A stretch of 64,000 nucleotides of DNA from Sulfurifustis variabilis (GCF_002355415.1 NZ_AP014936.1:2666001-2730000); one strand, 5' to 3'. Positions 43,056-54,198 are shown, numbered from the stretch's first letter. Notes: generated by a model from the sequence alone, not told the origin. Made by a program: numbers and translations.

Positions 43056-44102
43056 ATGATCCATGAGCGCTCGGGACGCCGGCCGGGCATCGCTGCCCGG
43101 TGGCTGGTCGCCCTGGTCCTGGCCGCAGTGGCAGCGACAAGCGGGCTCGCGGCCGAGACGCCGCGCGGCCGCCTTGCGGGCGGACAGGCCTACGATCTGC
43201 CGCCCTGGTTCAAGAAGAGCTTCCTCGCCGTGCGCGACGACGCCCGGGAGGCCGGCGCGCAAGGACGCCATGCGATGCTGTTCATGCATCTGAAGGAATG
43301 TCCATACTGCGCGCGGATGCTGGACGAGAACTTCCGCGCGGGCGGGACGAAGGAATTCATGGAGCGGCATTTCGACGTGATCGCCATCGACATCCGGGGG
43401 AGCAGTCCCGTCGAGTGGCTGGACGGCAAGAGCTATACCGAGCGGGAGCTGGCGGAGGCGACGAAGGTCGTCGCGACGCCGACGGTGGTGCTCCTGAACG
43501 CCGAAGGAAAGGTCGTGCTCAGGCTCAACGGCTACCGCCAGCCGCCGGCCTTCCGCCACGCGCTCGAGTACGTGCAGGGACGCCACTACGAGAGACAGAC
43601 GCTCGCACAGTTCGTGGAGCAGCGGAGTAACGAGACGGTTTACCGGTTTCGGACCCACCCGAAGTACGTCGAGATGACGAACTTCAAGGGCTACGCCAGG
43701 CCCCTCGCCGTCGTCTTCGAGGACGGGGACTGCACCGACTGCGACGAGTTTCACGACAAGGTGTTCACGCATCCGGAGGTGCGGCCGGAGCTCGACGAGT
43801 TCACGGTCGTCCGGCTCGACGCGTACTCCACTTCGCCGATCGTCGACATCGAGGGGCGCAGGACAACGCCGAAGGACTGGGCCAAGCGGCTCAACCTCGT
43901 CTACCGCCCCGGCATCGTGCTCTTCAACGAGGGCAAGGAACGCGCGCGCATGGACGGCATGCTCTACCGCTTCCATTTCAAGGAGCTGCTGCGCTACGTC
44001 AGCGGGCGGTACTACTACCAATACCCGACCAAGACCCAATACAACGCGGCGCGGCGGGAGGAGCTGCTGAAACAGGGCGTGGTGATCGACTACTCCCAAT
44101 AA
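43056..44102 (+). CDS. Double thioredoxin-domain protein, SoxW-like
   Basis: A 348-residue periplasmic protein. The signal peptide ends near SGLAAETP. The first thioredoxin-like domain has C82-P-Y-C85 in LKECPYCARM and the cis-Pro motif ATPTVVLL. The second has C226-T-D-C229 in GDCTDCDEF. SoxW of sulfur oxidisers is a single-domain thioredoxin that keeps SoxYZ reduced, so a two-domain form is unusual. Being third in the soxYZ operon argues for the same task. Confidence 0.85.
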   Translation: MIHERSGRRPGIAARWLVALVLAAVAATSGLAAETPRGRLAGGQAYDLPPWFKKSFLAVRDDAREAGAQGRHAMLFMHLKECPYCARMLDENFRAGGTKEFMERHFDVIAIDIRGSSPVEWLDGKSYTERELAEATKVVATPTVVLLNAEGKVVLRLNGYRQPPAFRHALEYVQGRHYERQTLAQFVEQRSNETVYRFRTHPKYVEMTNFKGYARPLAVVFEDGDCTDCDEFHDKVFTHPEVRPELDEFTVVRLDAYSTSPIVDIEGRRTTPKDWAKRLNLVYRPGIVLFNEGKERARMDGMLYRFHFKELLRYVSGRYYYQYPTKTQYNAARREELLKQGVVIDYSQ

Positions 44103-44243
44103 TCGGCGGCGGCGCAACCGGGTATCGGGAAAGCAAGGGGGCGCGCCTCCCCGAATACCGCGCGGCGGCCAGGGGCCGGCGCTTCGTTTGCCTTTCCCGA
44201 ACGGCGATAATCGGGAACCGAACCGGAAGTTCCTCGCGTTCTC

Positions 44244-45677
44244 GTGTACACGGACGTACTGATCATCGGCGGCGGGATCGCCGGACTCGCGTGCGGCGTC
44301 GGGCTTTGCGGTAACGGGCTGCGCGTCGTCGTGGTCGAGCAGAGCGCGGCGCTCGGCGGGCGCGCGCGGAGCTGGGTCGACCGGGAGACGGGCGACGTCG
44401 TCGACATCGGCCCGCACATCCTGTTGAGCGAGTACCGCAACATGCTCCGGCTGCTGGAGCTGCTCGGCACGCGCGAGCGGATCGCGTGGCGCACCGACCG
44501 CTTCATCACCCTGTTCGAGAAACCGCACGCCGTGCCGGTACGCATGGGCCGGCTACCCGCCCCGCTGCACTTCGTGCGCAGCATCCTTTCGGCGCCGACC
44601 ATCTCGATCGCGGACGCGAACTCGAACGCCCGCACAACCTGGACCGCGATGCGCCTCACGGAGGACGACGTGCAGCGGCTCGACGGCGTCGCGGCCGCCG
44701 ACTTTCTGCGCGGCCAGGGCGTGACGAAGCGCTTTCGCGACTGGTTCTGGGCGTCCACCGCCATGTCGATCATGAACGTGCCGCTCGAGCGCTGCTCGGC
44801 CGGCGCGCTCCTGCGCTTCTACCAGCTCCTGCTCGGGCACAACGATCTGCGGATGGGCTTCCCCGCCATCGGACTGAGCGAGCTCTACGTGCCGCAGGCG
44901 ACGAGGCGCATCGAGGCGGACGGCGGGCGGATCCTGACGCAGTCCGGCGTGAAGCGGCTGACCGGCGCCGACGGCGCGCCCGTCGGTGCGGTGCTCGCCG
45001 ACGGCACGCGCGTCGACGCGCGCTGGTGCGTCAGCGCCGTCCCGCCGCAGTCGCTCGGGGAGATCCTGCCACCCGAGTGGCGCGGTCGCGACCCGGCTTT
45101 CGCGGAGCTGTCCGCCTTCGAGCCGAGCCCCTACGTCAGCACCTATCTCTGGTTCGACCGCAAGCTCACTCGCGAGCCGAGCTGGGCGCGCGTGTGGTCG
45201 CCGTCGAACCTCAACTACGACTCGTACGACCTGTCGAACATCCGTTCCGGATGGGAGGCCCGGCCCTCCGTGATCGCCAGCAACATCATCTACAGCCACC
45301 GCGCGGACGGCATGAGCGACGAGGCGATCGTCGACGCGACGCGGCGCGAGATCGCGGAGTACCTGCCGGAGGCCGCGTGGTCGACACTACGCCACGCGCG
45401 GGTGCACCGCATCCCGATGGCGATTCCCTGCCCCTTCCCCGGCACCGAGCGCAAGCGGCCGCCGACGCGAACCGCGCTGCCCGGGCTGCTCCTCGCCGGA
45501 GACTGGACGCGCACCGGTTTTCCCGCCTGCATGGAGAGCGCGGTGCGCTCGGGATGGCTCGCCGCCGAGCAGATTCTCGCCGAGGCCGGCCGGCCGCGGC
45601 GCCTCGCGCTGGGGCTCGACGCGCGGGAGGGGATCACGGGGCTGGTACAGCGTCTGCGCAGGGCGACCGGGACCTGA
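44244..45677 (+). CDS. FAD-dependent desaturase/amine oxidase-like (HpnE-type)
   Basis: A 477-residue protein from GTG 44244. A dinucleotide-binding GGGIAGLACGVGL lies at the start, followed by GGRARSWVD and a DVVDIGPHILLSEYR block. Near the C-terminus GLLLAGDWTRTGFPACMESAVRSG contacts FAD. It belongs to the phytoene desaturase/protoporphyrinogen oxidase superfamily and resembles the hydroxysqualene dehydroxylase HpnE. The other hpn genes are not in the window, so the pathway is uncertain. Confidence 0.75.
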   Translation: MYTDVLIIGGGIAGLACGVGLCGNGLRVVVVEQSAALGGRARSWVDRETGDVVDIGPHILLSEYRNMLRLLELLGTRERIAWRTDRFITLFEKPHAVPVRMGRLPAPLHFVRSILSAPTISIADANSNARTTWTAMRLTEDDVQRLDGVAAADFLRGQGVTKRFRDWFWASTAMSIMNVPLERCSAGALLRFYQLLLGHNDLRMGFPAIGLSELYVPQATRRIEADGGRILTQSGVKRLTGADGAPVGAVLADGTRVDARWCVSAVPPQSLGEILPPEWRGRDPAFAELSAFEPSPYVSTYLWFDRKLTREPSWARVWSPSNLNYDSYDLSNIRSGWEARPSVIASNIIYSHRADGMSDEAIVDATRREIAEYLPEAAWSTLRHARVHRIPMAIPCPFPGTERKRPPTRTALPGLLLAGDWTRTGFPACMESAVRSGWLAAEQILAEAGRPRRLALGLDAREGITGLVQRLRRATGT

Positions 45678-45742
45678 GGCCCGACGGGTCGGCGGGCGGC
45701 GCCGCTCCCGCCCGGCTCGCACATGCGCTCCTTCGCCCGACG

Positions 45743-46648
45743 TCAGTCGTACCCCCACTGGTTTTTCAGGTATGCCCCGAGGCCGGCGTACTCGACGTTC
45801 GCCGCGCGCGCGAAACCCTTCCCGCCGCCGTACACCGCGCGGAACCGCGCGGTCGCCGCCTCGCTGGCCGGCGACATGAGGGCTTCGGCGATCCGGTTCT
45901 GCTCCTCGAGGGACAGGCGCGGTCCCGCCGACAGGGCCTGGTTGGGCAGGGCCCGATGGCGATAGACGATGCGGGTCCGCCGGCCGCCGTGGTCGAACTT
46001 CTCGAGATGCCGCAGGGACAGCATCGCCGCGGTGCATTCCCCGTTCAGCAACGACTCGTAAACGCGGTCGTAGCCGTTGCGGACGACGACCGAAGGCTGT
46101 CGGGAGGGGTTGTCGAACTGGCCCAGCAGGATCAGCGTGCCGAGGTGCGGCGGCGCATGGGCGCAGATCGTATGGCCGGCAAGCTGCTTCAGCCCGGTGA
46201 CCCTGGTGTTGTCGCTGCGCACGAAGGCGACGTACGTGTAGTCGCCCGGAATCTTGACGAGCACGTTGTGGCCGAGCTTTTCGAGCCGCCAGCCGTTCAG
46301 GTGAGGTGCGTCGAAGACGAGATCGTAGTGGCCTTTCTGCATGTCGGCCTGGTAGGCGCCCCACGTCAGCGGGTGCTCGTACACCACCCTGCGTCCCAGC
46401 ACCTCGGTCAGGTAGGACGCGATCGGGCCGAACCGGGCTTCGCCCTCCGTCGCGTTGTCGCGAGGCGGCGCCGACAGCACGATCGGCGCCACATCCTTCA
46501 GTGCGACGGCGACGGCAGGCTTTCCCGGAAGCTGGTAGGCGACTTTCGCGGCACCCGGCTGCGGAACCGAATCGTCCGCCGCGAGACCGCCGGCCGAAAG
46601 CGCGAACAGCATGGACGCGCTGCAAGCAAGAAGCGATGGCTGGTTCAT
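45743..46648 (-). CDS. PhnD-like solute-binding protein without transporter
   Basis: A 301-residue periplasmic protein from ATG 46648 (GGGAG upstream; the frame continues to 46699). After the signal peptide the domain matches PhnD-type binding proteins: VLSAPPRDNATEGEARFGPI, YDLVFDAPHLNGWRL, AHAPPHLGTLILLGQF and LSAGPRLS. No permease or ATPase gene is adjacent. It is similar to the protein at 59661-60512. It is probably an orphan binding protein of the phosphate/phosphonate type; the ligand is unknown. Confidence 0.82.
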   Translation of the reverse strand: MNQPSLLACSASMLFALSAGGLAADDSVPQPGAAKVAYQLPGKPAVAVALKDVAPIVLSAPPRDNATEGEARFGPIASYLTEVLGRRVVYEHPLTWGAYQADMQKGHYDLVFDAPHLNGWRLEKLGHNVLVKIPGDYTYVAFVRSDNTRVTGLKQLAGHTICAHAPPHLGTLILLGQFDNPSRQPSVVVRNGYDRVYESLLNGECTAAMLSLRHLEKFDHGGRRTRIVYRHRALPNQALSAGPRLSLEEQNRIAEALMSPASEAATARFRAVYGGGKGFARAANVEYAGLGAYLKNQWGYD

Positions 46649-46913
46649 CGTCGAATCTCCCTTCGTGTTGTTGATTCCCTGCGGCGACAGCGGCCGCAAT
46701 CACTCAAGCTAGCTCCTCGCGCACGCCGCGCGCCGACTGCCCGATGAGCGCGGTGATTCCGCACACGAACGCGCCGCAAGAGCGGTTCGCCGACGCACGC
46801 GCGCAGCGCGCGAACGGTCTATTCCTGTTTCGCGGTACGGGACTTCGTATCCGGGAAAAGCGCGTACGCGCGGCGGCGCACGGTCGCGCCGCCGGGCGCC
46901 GCTCGGGGCGGGA

Positions 46914-47639
46914 TTACTTCAACTCGCTGCGCACGCTCTGCTCGTGCCAGGCGCGCACATGGCTCAGATGCTCCCCTTCTTCCTTGAGCGCCTGGCGAAA
47001 GTTCTTCGCCATCTCGTCCTGGCCCATGTCATCGGCCAGCTTGATCAGAAGCTCCCAGCCGTCGTGGTCGGCCAGCTCGGCGACGAGGAGCGCGTGCAGG
47101 GACTGGGAGAGCGTCGTGCGCGGGTCGTCCATCACCTGCATGATCCCCATCGACTCGATGCCGGTGACGTCGGCCCCCGGCGTCTGCGCGGTCGGGTCCG
47201 CGCCCAGCGACTCCAGCGCCTCGGCGACCCAGCGGAAGTGCTTGGCCTCCTCGTCGCGGAAGTGCGTGAGCTGCTCGGTCGACATGCCCGGAATCTTCTC
47301 CGGCGTCGCCTGGCACTTGGTCAGCATCGATTCGTACAGCCGGACGCCGCCGCGTTCGAAGGCCAGCCGCTCGCCGAGCATGTCGAGGAATACTTCCGGG
47401 CTCTTCCCGGTGAGCTTCTTCACCCCCGCCTTCGCCGCGCCCTTGACCGTCCCCGGCATCGGCACGGTGCCGACCGGCTCCGCTTCGGTGATGTAGCTCG
47501 TGCGCACCGCGGCGATGCCCGAGCCGTCCCCCGCCTCGGCCCCGCTTTCCTCGACGTTCTTCAGCATGCGTTCGATGTCCTTGGGCGACATCTGCACGCC
47601 GGTCTTGTTCATGCCCATCTCACTGCCTGTCTTTTCCAT
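46914..47639 (-). CDS. Ferritin-like domain protein
   Basis: A 241-residue protein. Its helical core carries E and H residues able to bind two metals: FRDEEAKHFRWV and LKEEGEHLSHVRAWHEQ, with ERLAFERGGVRLYES before. The N-terminal 80 residues are polar and variable. It shares an operon with the ferritin-like gene at 47682. Its role could be iron or peroxide handling; the exact family is not recognised. Confidence 0.75.
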   Translation of the reverse strand: MEKTGSEMGMNKTGVQMSPKDIERMLKNVEESGAEAGDGSGIAAVRTSYITEAEPVGTVPMPGTVKGAAKAGVKKLTGKSPEVFLDMLGERLAFERGGVRLYESMLTKCQATPEKIPGMSTEQLTHFRDEEAKHFRWVAEALESLGADPTAQTPGADVTGIESMGIMQVMDDPRTTLSQSLHALLVAELADHDGWELLIKLADDMGQDEMAKNFRQALKEEGEHLSHVRAWHEQSVRSELK

Positions 47640-47681
47640 GACGCCTCCGTTGGGAATCCGATTCCTTGCTGCCGTCGTTCC

Positions 47682-48851
47682 TTACAGGTTCGCGACCTTG
47701 CGCCGCAGCTCCGTGCCGGGCGCCCACTGGTATCCGGCCGCCACGGTCTCGCTCGGCGAGCCGTCCGCGTTCACCTGCTCGCGGTAGCGAAGGGTCGCCT
47801 CGGTCTCCTGGTCGATCGGGACGAACTCGCCGTCCTTCGCCCGCAGGTCGACCTCCTGCTTCAGCGTCTTGCGCACGAAGTCGCGGTTGCTCTCGTACGG
47901 GAACGGATCGGGCAGCTTGTCGGGCAGGATCTCGGCCGGGTCGCGGCGCTCGACGTTCTTGAACATCTCCAGCGCGATCTGCAGGTGCCCGAGCTCGTAG
48001 TCGAGCATCCGCTCCCAGATCGCCTTGATCCGCGGGTTCGACTCCTGCTGGACGCAGCCGTAGTAGTTGTAGGCCTCGTTCGCCTCGTGCAGCACCCACT
48101 TCTCCAGCCACGACTCGTTCGGGTCGATGATCGACTCGTACTGGGTGACGTGCTGCTCCTCGATGGAGGCGATCTCGGCGTAGAGCTGGCGCGCGACCGG
48201 GTCGGTGAACAGCGGGCCGACGTGCGCGTAGTAATCGTGCGTCTGGTGCTCGCCGGCCATGATCGTGAGCGCGTGCAGCTTGGAGAGCGCATGCGCCTTC
48301 TTGCGGTCGTAGGGGCGGCGCACGTCGTCCTCCGGGGCGCGGTGCTCCACCACGGTCGGCCGCCCCGCCATGATGTCGCTGTAGCTCTGCGTGATGTTGT
48401 TCGCGTCCTTTCCTTCCGTGCGGTCGAGCAGCGCCGCGTAACGATAGAGGTGATCGAAGTCCTCGAGCAGGCCGAACCGGTACACCTGCGCCAGGTACGG
48501 GTCGGGCTCGCGCTGCGCGATGGCGGCGGTGACCTCGATCGCCACCTGCTCGTAGCCGATGGTGGTCTCGAGCGGCGAATGATCCGCGCCGATGAGCCAG
48601 TTCACCATCGTCTGCTGATGTTGCTCGATCCGGCGCACCCGGGCGAGCGGGACCTGGAGGTCGCCGTTCATGCGCGCGCACGCGTGGCTGAAGCGCAGCG
48701 CTTCGGTCTCCTGGCCGTTCATGAGGATAACGCGGACGCGGGTGAACGCGTCGTCGTTCAGCTTGCTGATCGGCTTCTGCACCATCTCCTTCCAGCTGAA
48801 ATGCTGCCGGTCGAGCGGCGTTCCCTTTGAGTCCATCAACGACAGGGCCAT
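47682..48851 (-). CDS. Large ferritin-like protein
   Basis: A 389-residue mostly helical protein without a signal peptide. Ferritin-like pairs of acidic and His residues occur in LEDFDHLYRY, IASIEEQHVTQYE, KWVLHEANEAYNYY and YELGHLQIALEMF. I do not know the family. It lies upstream of the smaller ferritin-like gene with 42 bp between them, so the two are probably co-expressed, maybe in oxidative or metal stress. Confidence 0.7.
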   Translation of the reverse strand: MALSLMDSKGTPLDRQHFSWKEMVQKPISKLNDDAFTRVRVILMNGQETEALRFSHACARMNGDLQVPLARVRRIEQHQQTMVNWLIGADHSPLETTIGYEQVAIEVTAAIAQREPDPYLAQVYRFGLLEDFDHLYRYAALLDRTEGKDANNITQSYSDIMAGRPTVVEHRAPEDDVRRPYDRKKAHALSKLHALTIMAGEHQTHDYYAHVGPLFTDPVARQLYAEIASIEEQHVTQYESIIDPNESWLEKWVLHEANEAYNYYGCVQQESNPRIKAIWERMLDYELGHLQIALEMFKNVERRDPAEILPDKLPDPFPYESNRDFVRKTLKQEVDLRAKDGEFVPIDQETEATLRYREQVNADGSPSETVAAGYQWAPGTELRRKVANL

Positions 48852-49069
48852 GCGAATCTCCTTTTCGATGAGCCGAGTGGCGGTGATCTCCTAGACAGAA
48901 GTGCTTCTTCCCCGGTTCCGCCTCGAGCGCGCGTGGATCAAAGAAAGCGCCGTGGAACATCAAGCACACGGCGCGACGGCGGTCTTCGCCGCGCGGTCCG
49001 CGCGGCATTGGCCGGGCGGGTCGCGACCGGCCGCGGCGAGGCGCACAATGCGGGCAGGCAGGAGACCCA

Positions 49070-49687
49070 ATGGAAGAGATACTGCCAGGCCTGTTCCACT
49101 GGACGACTTTCCACGAAGGCATCGGCGAGGACGTGCATTCTTATTATGTGGCCGCCGCCGACCCGCCGGTGCTGATCGACCCGCGCGTGCCGGAGGACGG
49201 TCTCGAATGGTTTCGGGGACGGCCGCCGCCGGCGCACGTCTTCCTCACCAACCGCCTGCACTACCGCCACAGCGACGCGTTCGGCAAATCGTTCCGGGCG
49301 ACGGTGTGGTGCCACCGCGCGGGCCTGCATCACTTCGACCGGAAGCGCCCGGTAAGGGGCTTCGAGCACGGCGATTCGCTGCCGGGCGGCGTCCGCGCGC
49401 TCGAGGTCGGTGTGCTTTGCCCCGAAGAGACGGCGCTTTACTGGCCGGAACGCGGCGGCGTGCTGTCGATCGGCGACGCGATCGTCCGCCTGGACGGCGC
49501 CCTCGGGTTCGTGCCCGACGGGCTCATGGGAGACGACCCGGAAGGAGTGAAACGCGGATTGCGGGGAATCTTCCGCCGGCACCTCGCGCTGGAGTTCGAT
49601 ACGCTGCTTTTCGCCCACGGCGCGCCGTGGGTCGGGCACGGCAAGGCGGCGCTCGCGGGGTTCCTCGCGCTGGCGGACGACGCGTGA
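49070..49687 (+). CDS. Metallo-beta-lactamase-fold protein with altered metal site
   Basis: A 205-residue protein with the order of a small MBL-fold hydrolase: VLIDPRVPEDG, FLTNRLHYRHSDAFG (where THxHxDH is expected), GGVLSIGDAIVR and LFAHGAPWVGHG. The first metal motif is changed to TNRLHYRHSD, so the usual His-x-His pair is lost while later His and Asp remain. Reduced or different metal binding is likely. It is probably cytoplasmic, with unknown substrate. Confidence 0.75.
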   Translation: MEEILPGLFHWTTFHEGIGEDVHSYYVAAADPPVLIDPRVPEDGLEWFRGRPPPAHVFLTNRLHYRHSDAFGKSFRATVWCHRAGLHHFDRKRPVRGFEHGDSLPGGVRALEVGVLCPEETALYWPERGGVLSIGDAIVRLDGALGFVPDGLMGDDPEGVKRGLRGIFRRHLALEFDTLLFAHGAPWVGHGKAALAGFLALADDA

Positions 49688-49721
49688 GGCGCGACGTCGA
49701 CGGCCCGGGGCAGGACGGCAG

Positions 49722-49748
49722 CGGGCGCCGCGCGCGGGGCGGCGCCCG
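49722..49748. terminator. Strong GC hairpin between convergent genes
   Basis: A ten-base stem, CGGGCGCCGC/GCGGCGCCCG, with loop GCGCGGG is followed by TCGTTT on the plus strand. It lies between the ends of the MBL-fold gene and the zinc-ribbon gene and can stop both. Confidence 0.65.
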
Positions 49749-49757
49749 TCGTTTCCG

Positions 49758-50129
49758 TCACGTCAGGTGCGCGGCGACGGCGATCGCGACCGCCGCCAGA
49801 ACGAGCGTGAGAACCGTCCAGGCGATCGACCGGCGCCGCGCGCGCCTTCGCTCGTTCTCTGCGCTCCATGCCCGCCAGGCGGCGACGGCGCGCTGCTCTT
49901 CCCGGGGATCGAACTCGTAGAAGCGGCCCGCCTGGATCTGCGCGGCCACCGCCTTCAGGGTCGACGCATCCCGGCCCACGGACAGGCCGCCGACGGTCCG
50001 CGTCAGCGAGAGGATGAGGGCCCGCGCCATCTGATATTCGGTCTCGGGCAGGAAACCGCACGCGCGACAAGGCCCGAAGACCTTCGTCTTCGGCTTGCCG
50101 CAGCAGACGCAGATCGCCTGGATCGCCAT
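49758..50129 (-). CDS. Zinc-ribbon membrane protein
   Basis: A 123-residue protein. An N-terminal four-Cys zinc ribbon (ICVCCGKPK and GPCRACGFLP) is followed by a helical linker, an Arg-rich stretch (RRRARRRSIAW) and one C-terminal membrane helix (TVLTLVLAAVAIAVAAHL). The bulk faces the cytoplasm. Function unknown. Confidence 0.7.
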   Translation of the reverse strand: MAIQAICVCCGKPKTKVFGPCRACGFLPETEYQMARALILSLTRTVGGLSVGRDASTLKAVAAQIQAGRFYEFDPREEQRAVAAWRAWSAENERRRARRRSIAWTVLTLVLAAVAIAVAAHLT

Positions 50130-50208
50130 GCCTTGCCGTTGCGCACGTGGTGATTCCCCGAGTATAGGTGCTCGAATCCGGGCGGCGTCGAACCGAAAGG
50201 CGCCCTCG

Positions 50209-50230
50209 CCCCTCCGCGAGCGGGGAGGGG
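50209..50230. terminator. Hairpin behind the recQ-mpg operon
   Basis: CCCCTCC/GGAGGGG arms with an 8-base loop, 8 bp downstream of the mpg stop on the minus strand. It has the same sequence style as the genome's other CCCTC-type palindromes. Confidence 0.5.
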
Positions 50231-50237
50231 ACGCGTA

Positions 50238-50857
50238 CTAGGGTTTAGAGACGAACGGGTTGCCGCGGATATAGAAACGCAAGAGCCTTTTCGCCCAATG
50301 ACCCGCGTAGTCCACGCCCACGCGCGGGCGCTTCACCATCACGACCGGCTCGGCCCTCGGGGGTGCCGCGATATAGAAGTGCTCGCTCACCAGGTCGTGC
50401 CCGTGCAGGCGCCGGTCGATCGCCATCGCCCGGCACAGGAGACCGGGCCCCTGGGTGGGGCCGGCGACGTTTCGCACCGGTTCGAGCGCGCGCAGGAGCA
50501 CCGCCGAGGCGTGGCCCTCGCGATCCGTCACGACGTTCATGCAGTGGTAGATGCCGTAGATGAGGTACACGTAGGCGTGGCCCGGGGGGCCGAACATCAC
50601 CTTCGTCCGGGGAGTCATCCCCTTCGCGGAATGCGCCGCGAGATCGTGCGGACCGAGATAGGCCTCGACCTCGACGATCCGCCCCACGCGCTCGACGCCG
50701 CCCGAGACGTGCACCAGGTACTTCCCGAGGAGATCGTGTGCGACCTCGATCGCCGGCCGGTTGTAAAAGACACGGCCAAGCCGTTTCATGGCGATCGCGG
50801 CCGGCTTGCCTGCCGCCGCCGTGGCCCTCGGTGCGCCGGCGGCGCGTCTCTTGCCTT

Positions 50858-50861
<4 letters not shown>
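50238..50861 (-). CDS. mpg: 3-methyladenine DNA glycosylase (MPG/AAG type)
   Basis: A protein of 207 residues if it starts at the GTG at 50861, which overlaps the recQ stop (GTGA). An ATG at 50789 would give 183 residues and still contain the whole domain. It carries the Aag/MPG signatures LGRVFYNRPAIEVAHDLLGK, RIVEVEAYLGPHDLAAHS, PGHAYVYLIYGIYHCMNVV and GPGLLCRAMAID. It removes alkylated purines in base-excision repair. Pairing with recQ suggests a small DNA repair operon. Confidence 0.92.
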
Positions 50862-52702
<1,841 letters not shown>

Positions 52703-52822
52703 TCTTATGATTGTTTTCGCTCCCTCGGCGCAGGCACGGCCGCCAGTTTAAACGCGGCCGGGCGGCTCTCCTAGACCGGGACCGCGCGCCGGCGGACCGT
52801 TCGGCGGCCGGTCGGTCCGCAG

Positions 52823-53383
52823 TCAGGCGGTCGCCGTCTTCGGGATGAACTTGAGCGCCACGCCGTTGTTGCACCAGCGCTCGCCCGTGGGCGGCGGGCC
52901 GTCGTCGAAGACGTGCCCGTGGTGGCCGCCGCAGCGCACGCAGTGGTACTCCGTGCGCGGAAAGATCAGGAAGTAATCCTTCTTCGTCTCGAAGGCGCCC
53001 GGGATCGTGGTGAAGAAGCTCGGCCAGCCGGTCCCGCTGTCGTACTTCATCGCGGAGGTGAATAGCGGGAGGCGGCACCCGGCGCAGACGTAGACGCCGG
53101 GGCGCTTCTCCTCGTTGAGGGGGCTGGTGTAGGCGCGCTCGGTGTCCTCCTCGCGCAGCACGCGGTACTGCGCCAGGGGCAGGATCTTCTTCCACTCCTC
53201 GTTCGGGCGCCTGAGCGGTTCGGTCGAGAGCTCGACGTCGGCACCCTCGGCGAGGAGCTCCCTCCAGTTCCGCCGCAGCGCCTCGATGTCCGCGGACGCC
53301 GGCGGCGCGGCCCATCCGCGGAAGGCGGGCAACGCCAGGACGGGCGCGCTCGCCAGGACCTTGAGGACGTTTCGCCGCTTCAT
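52823..53383 (-). CDS. msrB: Exported peptide-methionine (R)-S-oxide reductase MsrB
   Basis: A 186-residue protein. The leader MKRRNVLKVLASAPVLALPA points to export, possibly by the Tat route. The MsrB domain follows with zinc pairs CAGCRLPLF and CVRCGGHHGHVF, the SGTGWPSF block, and the catalytic Cys in GERWCNNGVALKF. It repairs oxidised methionine in envelope proteins. Confidence 0.93.
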   Translation of the reverse strand: MKRRNVLKVLASAPVLALPAFRGWAAPPASADIEALRRNWRELLAEGADVELSTEPLRRPNEEWKKILPLAQYRVLREEDTERAYTSPLNEEKRPGVYVCAGCRLPLFTSAMKYDSGTGWPSFFTTIPGAFETKKDYFLIFPRTEYHCVRCGGHHGHVFDDGPPPTGERWCNNGVALKFIPKTATA

Positions 53384-53560
53384 GGGACCTCCATGCGGGT
53401 GGTCACGGTCCCCTATTCGACCGGATCGCCGGCGCCCTGTTCGGCCGGCACACCGGTCGGCCGGGCCGGTCACATCGTCGGAAACGGCTTCTGGACCGCG
53501 TGATCCGACTTAGCATGTACTTATCGACCGATTCAACCGGCTGCACGCGGAGGTACGACA

Positions 53561-54070
53561 GTGACGAACACCGGATTCACGACCTGCATCCCCCTGGCGC
53601 GGAACGGCGCCGCCATCCTGCTCGCCGCCGGCATGCTGCTCGCGCCCGCCGCCCAGGCCGACTGGTACTTCGGCGCCAAGACCGGGCCCATGATGATCGA
53701 CGTCGGCGGCTTCGACGACCCGACCAACGTCGGCGTGCTGGTGGGTCACGAGTGGGGCGTGGTCGCGGGGGACATCGGCGTCGAGGCCGAACTGACCCGG
53801 ACGCTGGACGACGGCGAGTTCGCCGGGCAGGACGTGAAGGTCGACACGCAGGGGCTCTATGCCGCGTTCCGCACGGCGGGGCCCGTCTACCTGATCGGAA
53901 AGGCCGGCGTGGTGCGGAACGAGGTCGAGGTCGGCTCGTCCTCCGGGTCGGATACCGGCACCGCCTTGGGCGCGGGCGTGGGCTTCAGCATCGGTATCGC
54001 GCAGTTCGAGCTCGAGTACACCCGGATCGACGACGACATCGACTTCCTGAGTCTGGGCCTGCGCTTCTAG
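53561..54070 (+). CDS. Small outer membrane beta-barrel protein
   Basis: A 169-residue protein from GTG 53561 (GGAGG upstream). The signal peptide ends near AAQADWYFG. The mature part has alternating hydrophobic strands (DWYFGAKTGPMMIDVG, VGVLVGHEWGVVAGDIGVEAE in family terms, seen from WYFGAKTG and GVEAELTRTL) and ends in a C-terminal aromatic strand FLSLGLRF, typical of outer membrane insertion. It is an OmpA/opacity-like barrel of about eight strands, function unknown. Confidence 0.8.
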   Translation: MTNTGFTTCIPLARNGAAILLAAGMLLAPAAQADWYFGAKTGPMMIDVGGFDDPTNVGVLVGHEWGVVAGDIGVEAELTRTLDDGEFAGQDVKVDTQGLYAAFRTAGPVYLIGKAGVVRNEVEVGSSSGSDTGTALGAGVGFSIGIAQFELEYTRIDDDIDFLSLGLRF

Positions 54071-54151
54071 ACCCAGACCCGCCCGCGAGTAGCAGCGCGG
54101 TCCTCGCGGGCTCAGGGCGACCCGATCGCCCGCGATGCCGAGCCGGCGCCG

Positions 54152-54187
54152 GTTCCTGCGGTCCAAGGAAGCACGGACCGCAGGAAC
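54152..54187 (+). promoter_or_regulatory. Long hairpin directly before a ribosome site
   Basis: A perfect 13-bp stem, GTTCCTGCGGTCC/GGACCGCAGGAAC, with a 10-base loop is followed without gap by AGGAG and the start of the proline-rich gene. Such a stable structure at the ribosome site may control translation, or it may act as the terminator of the upstream beta-barrel gene. Confidence 0.7.
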
Positions 54188-54198
54188 AGGAGATGCCG

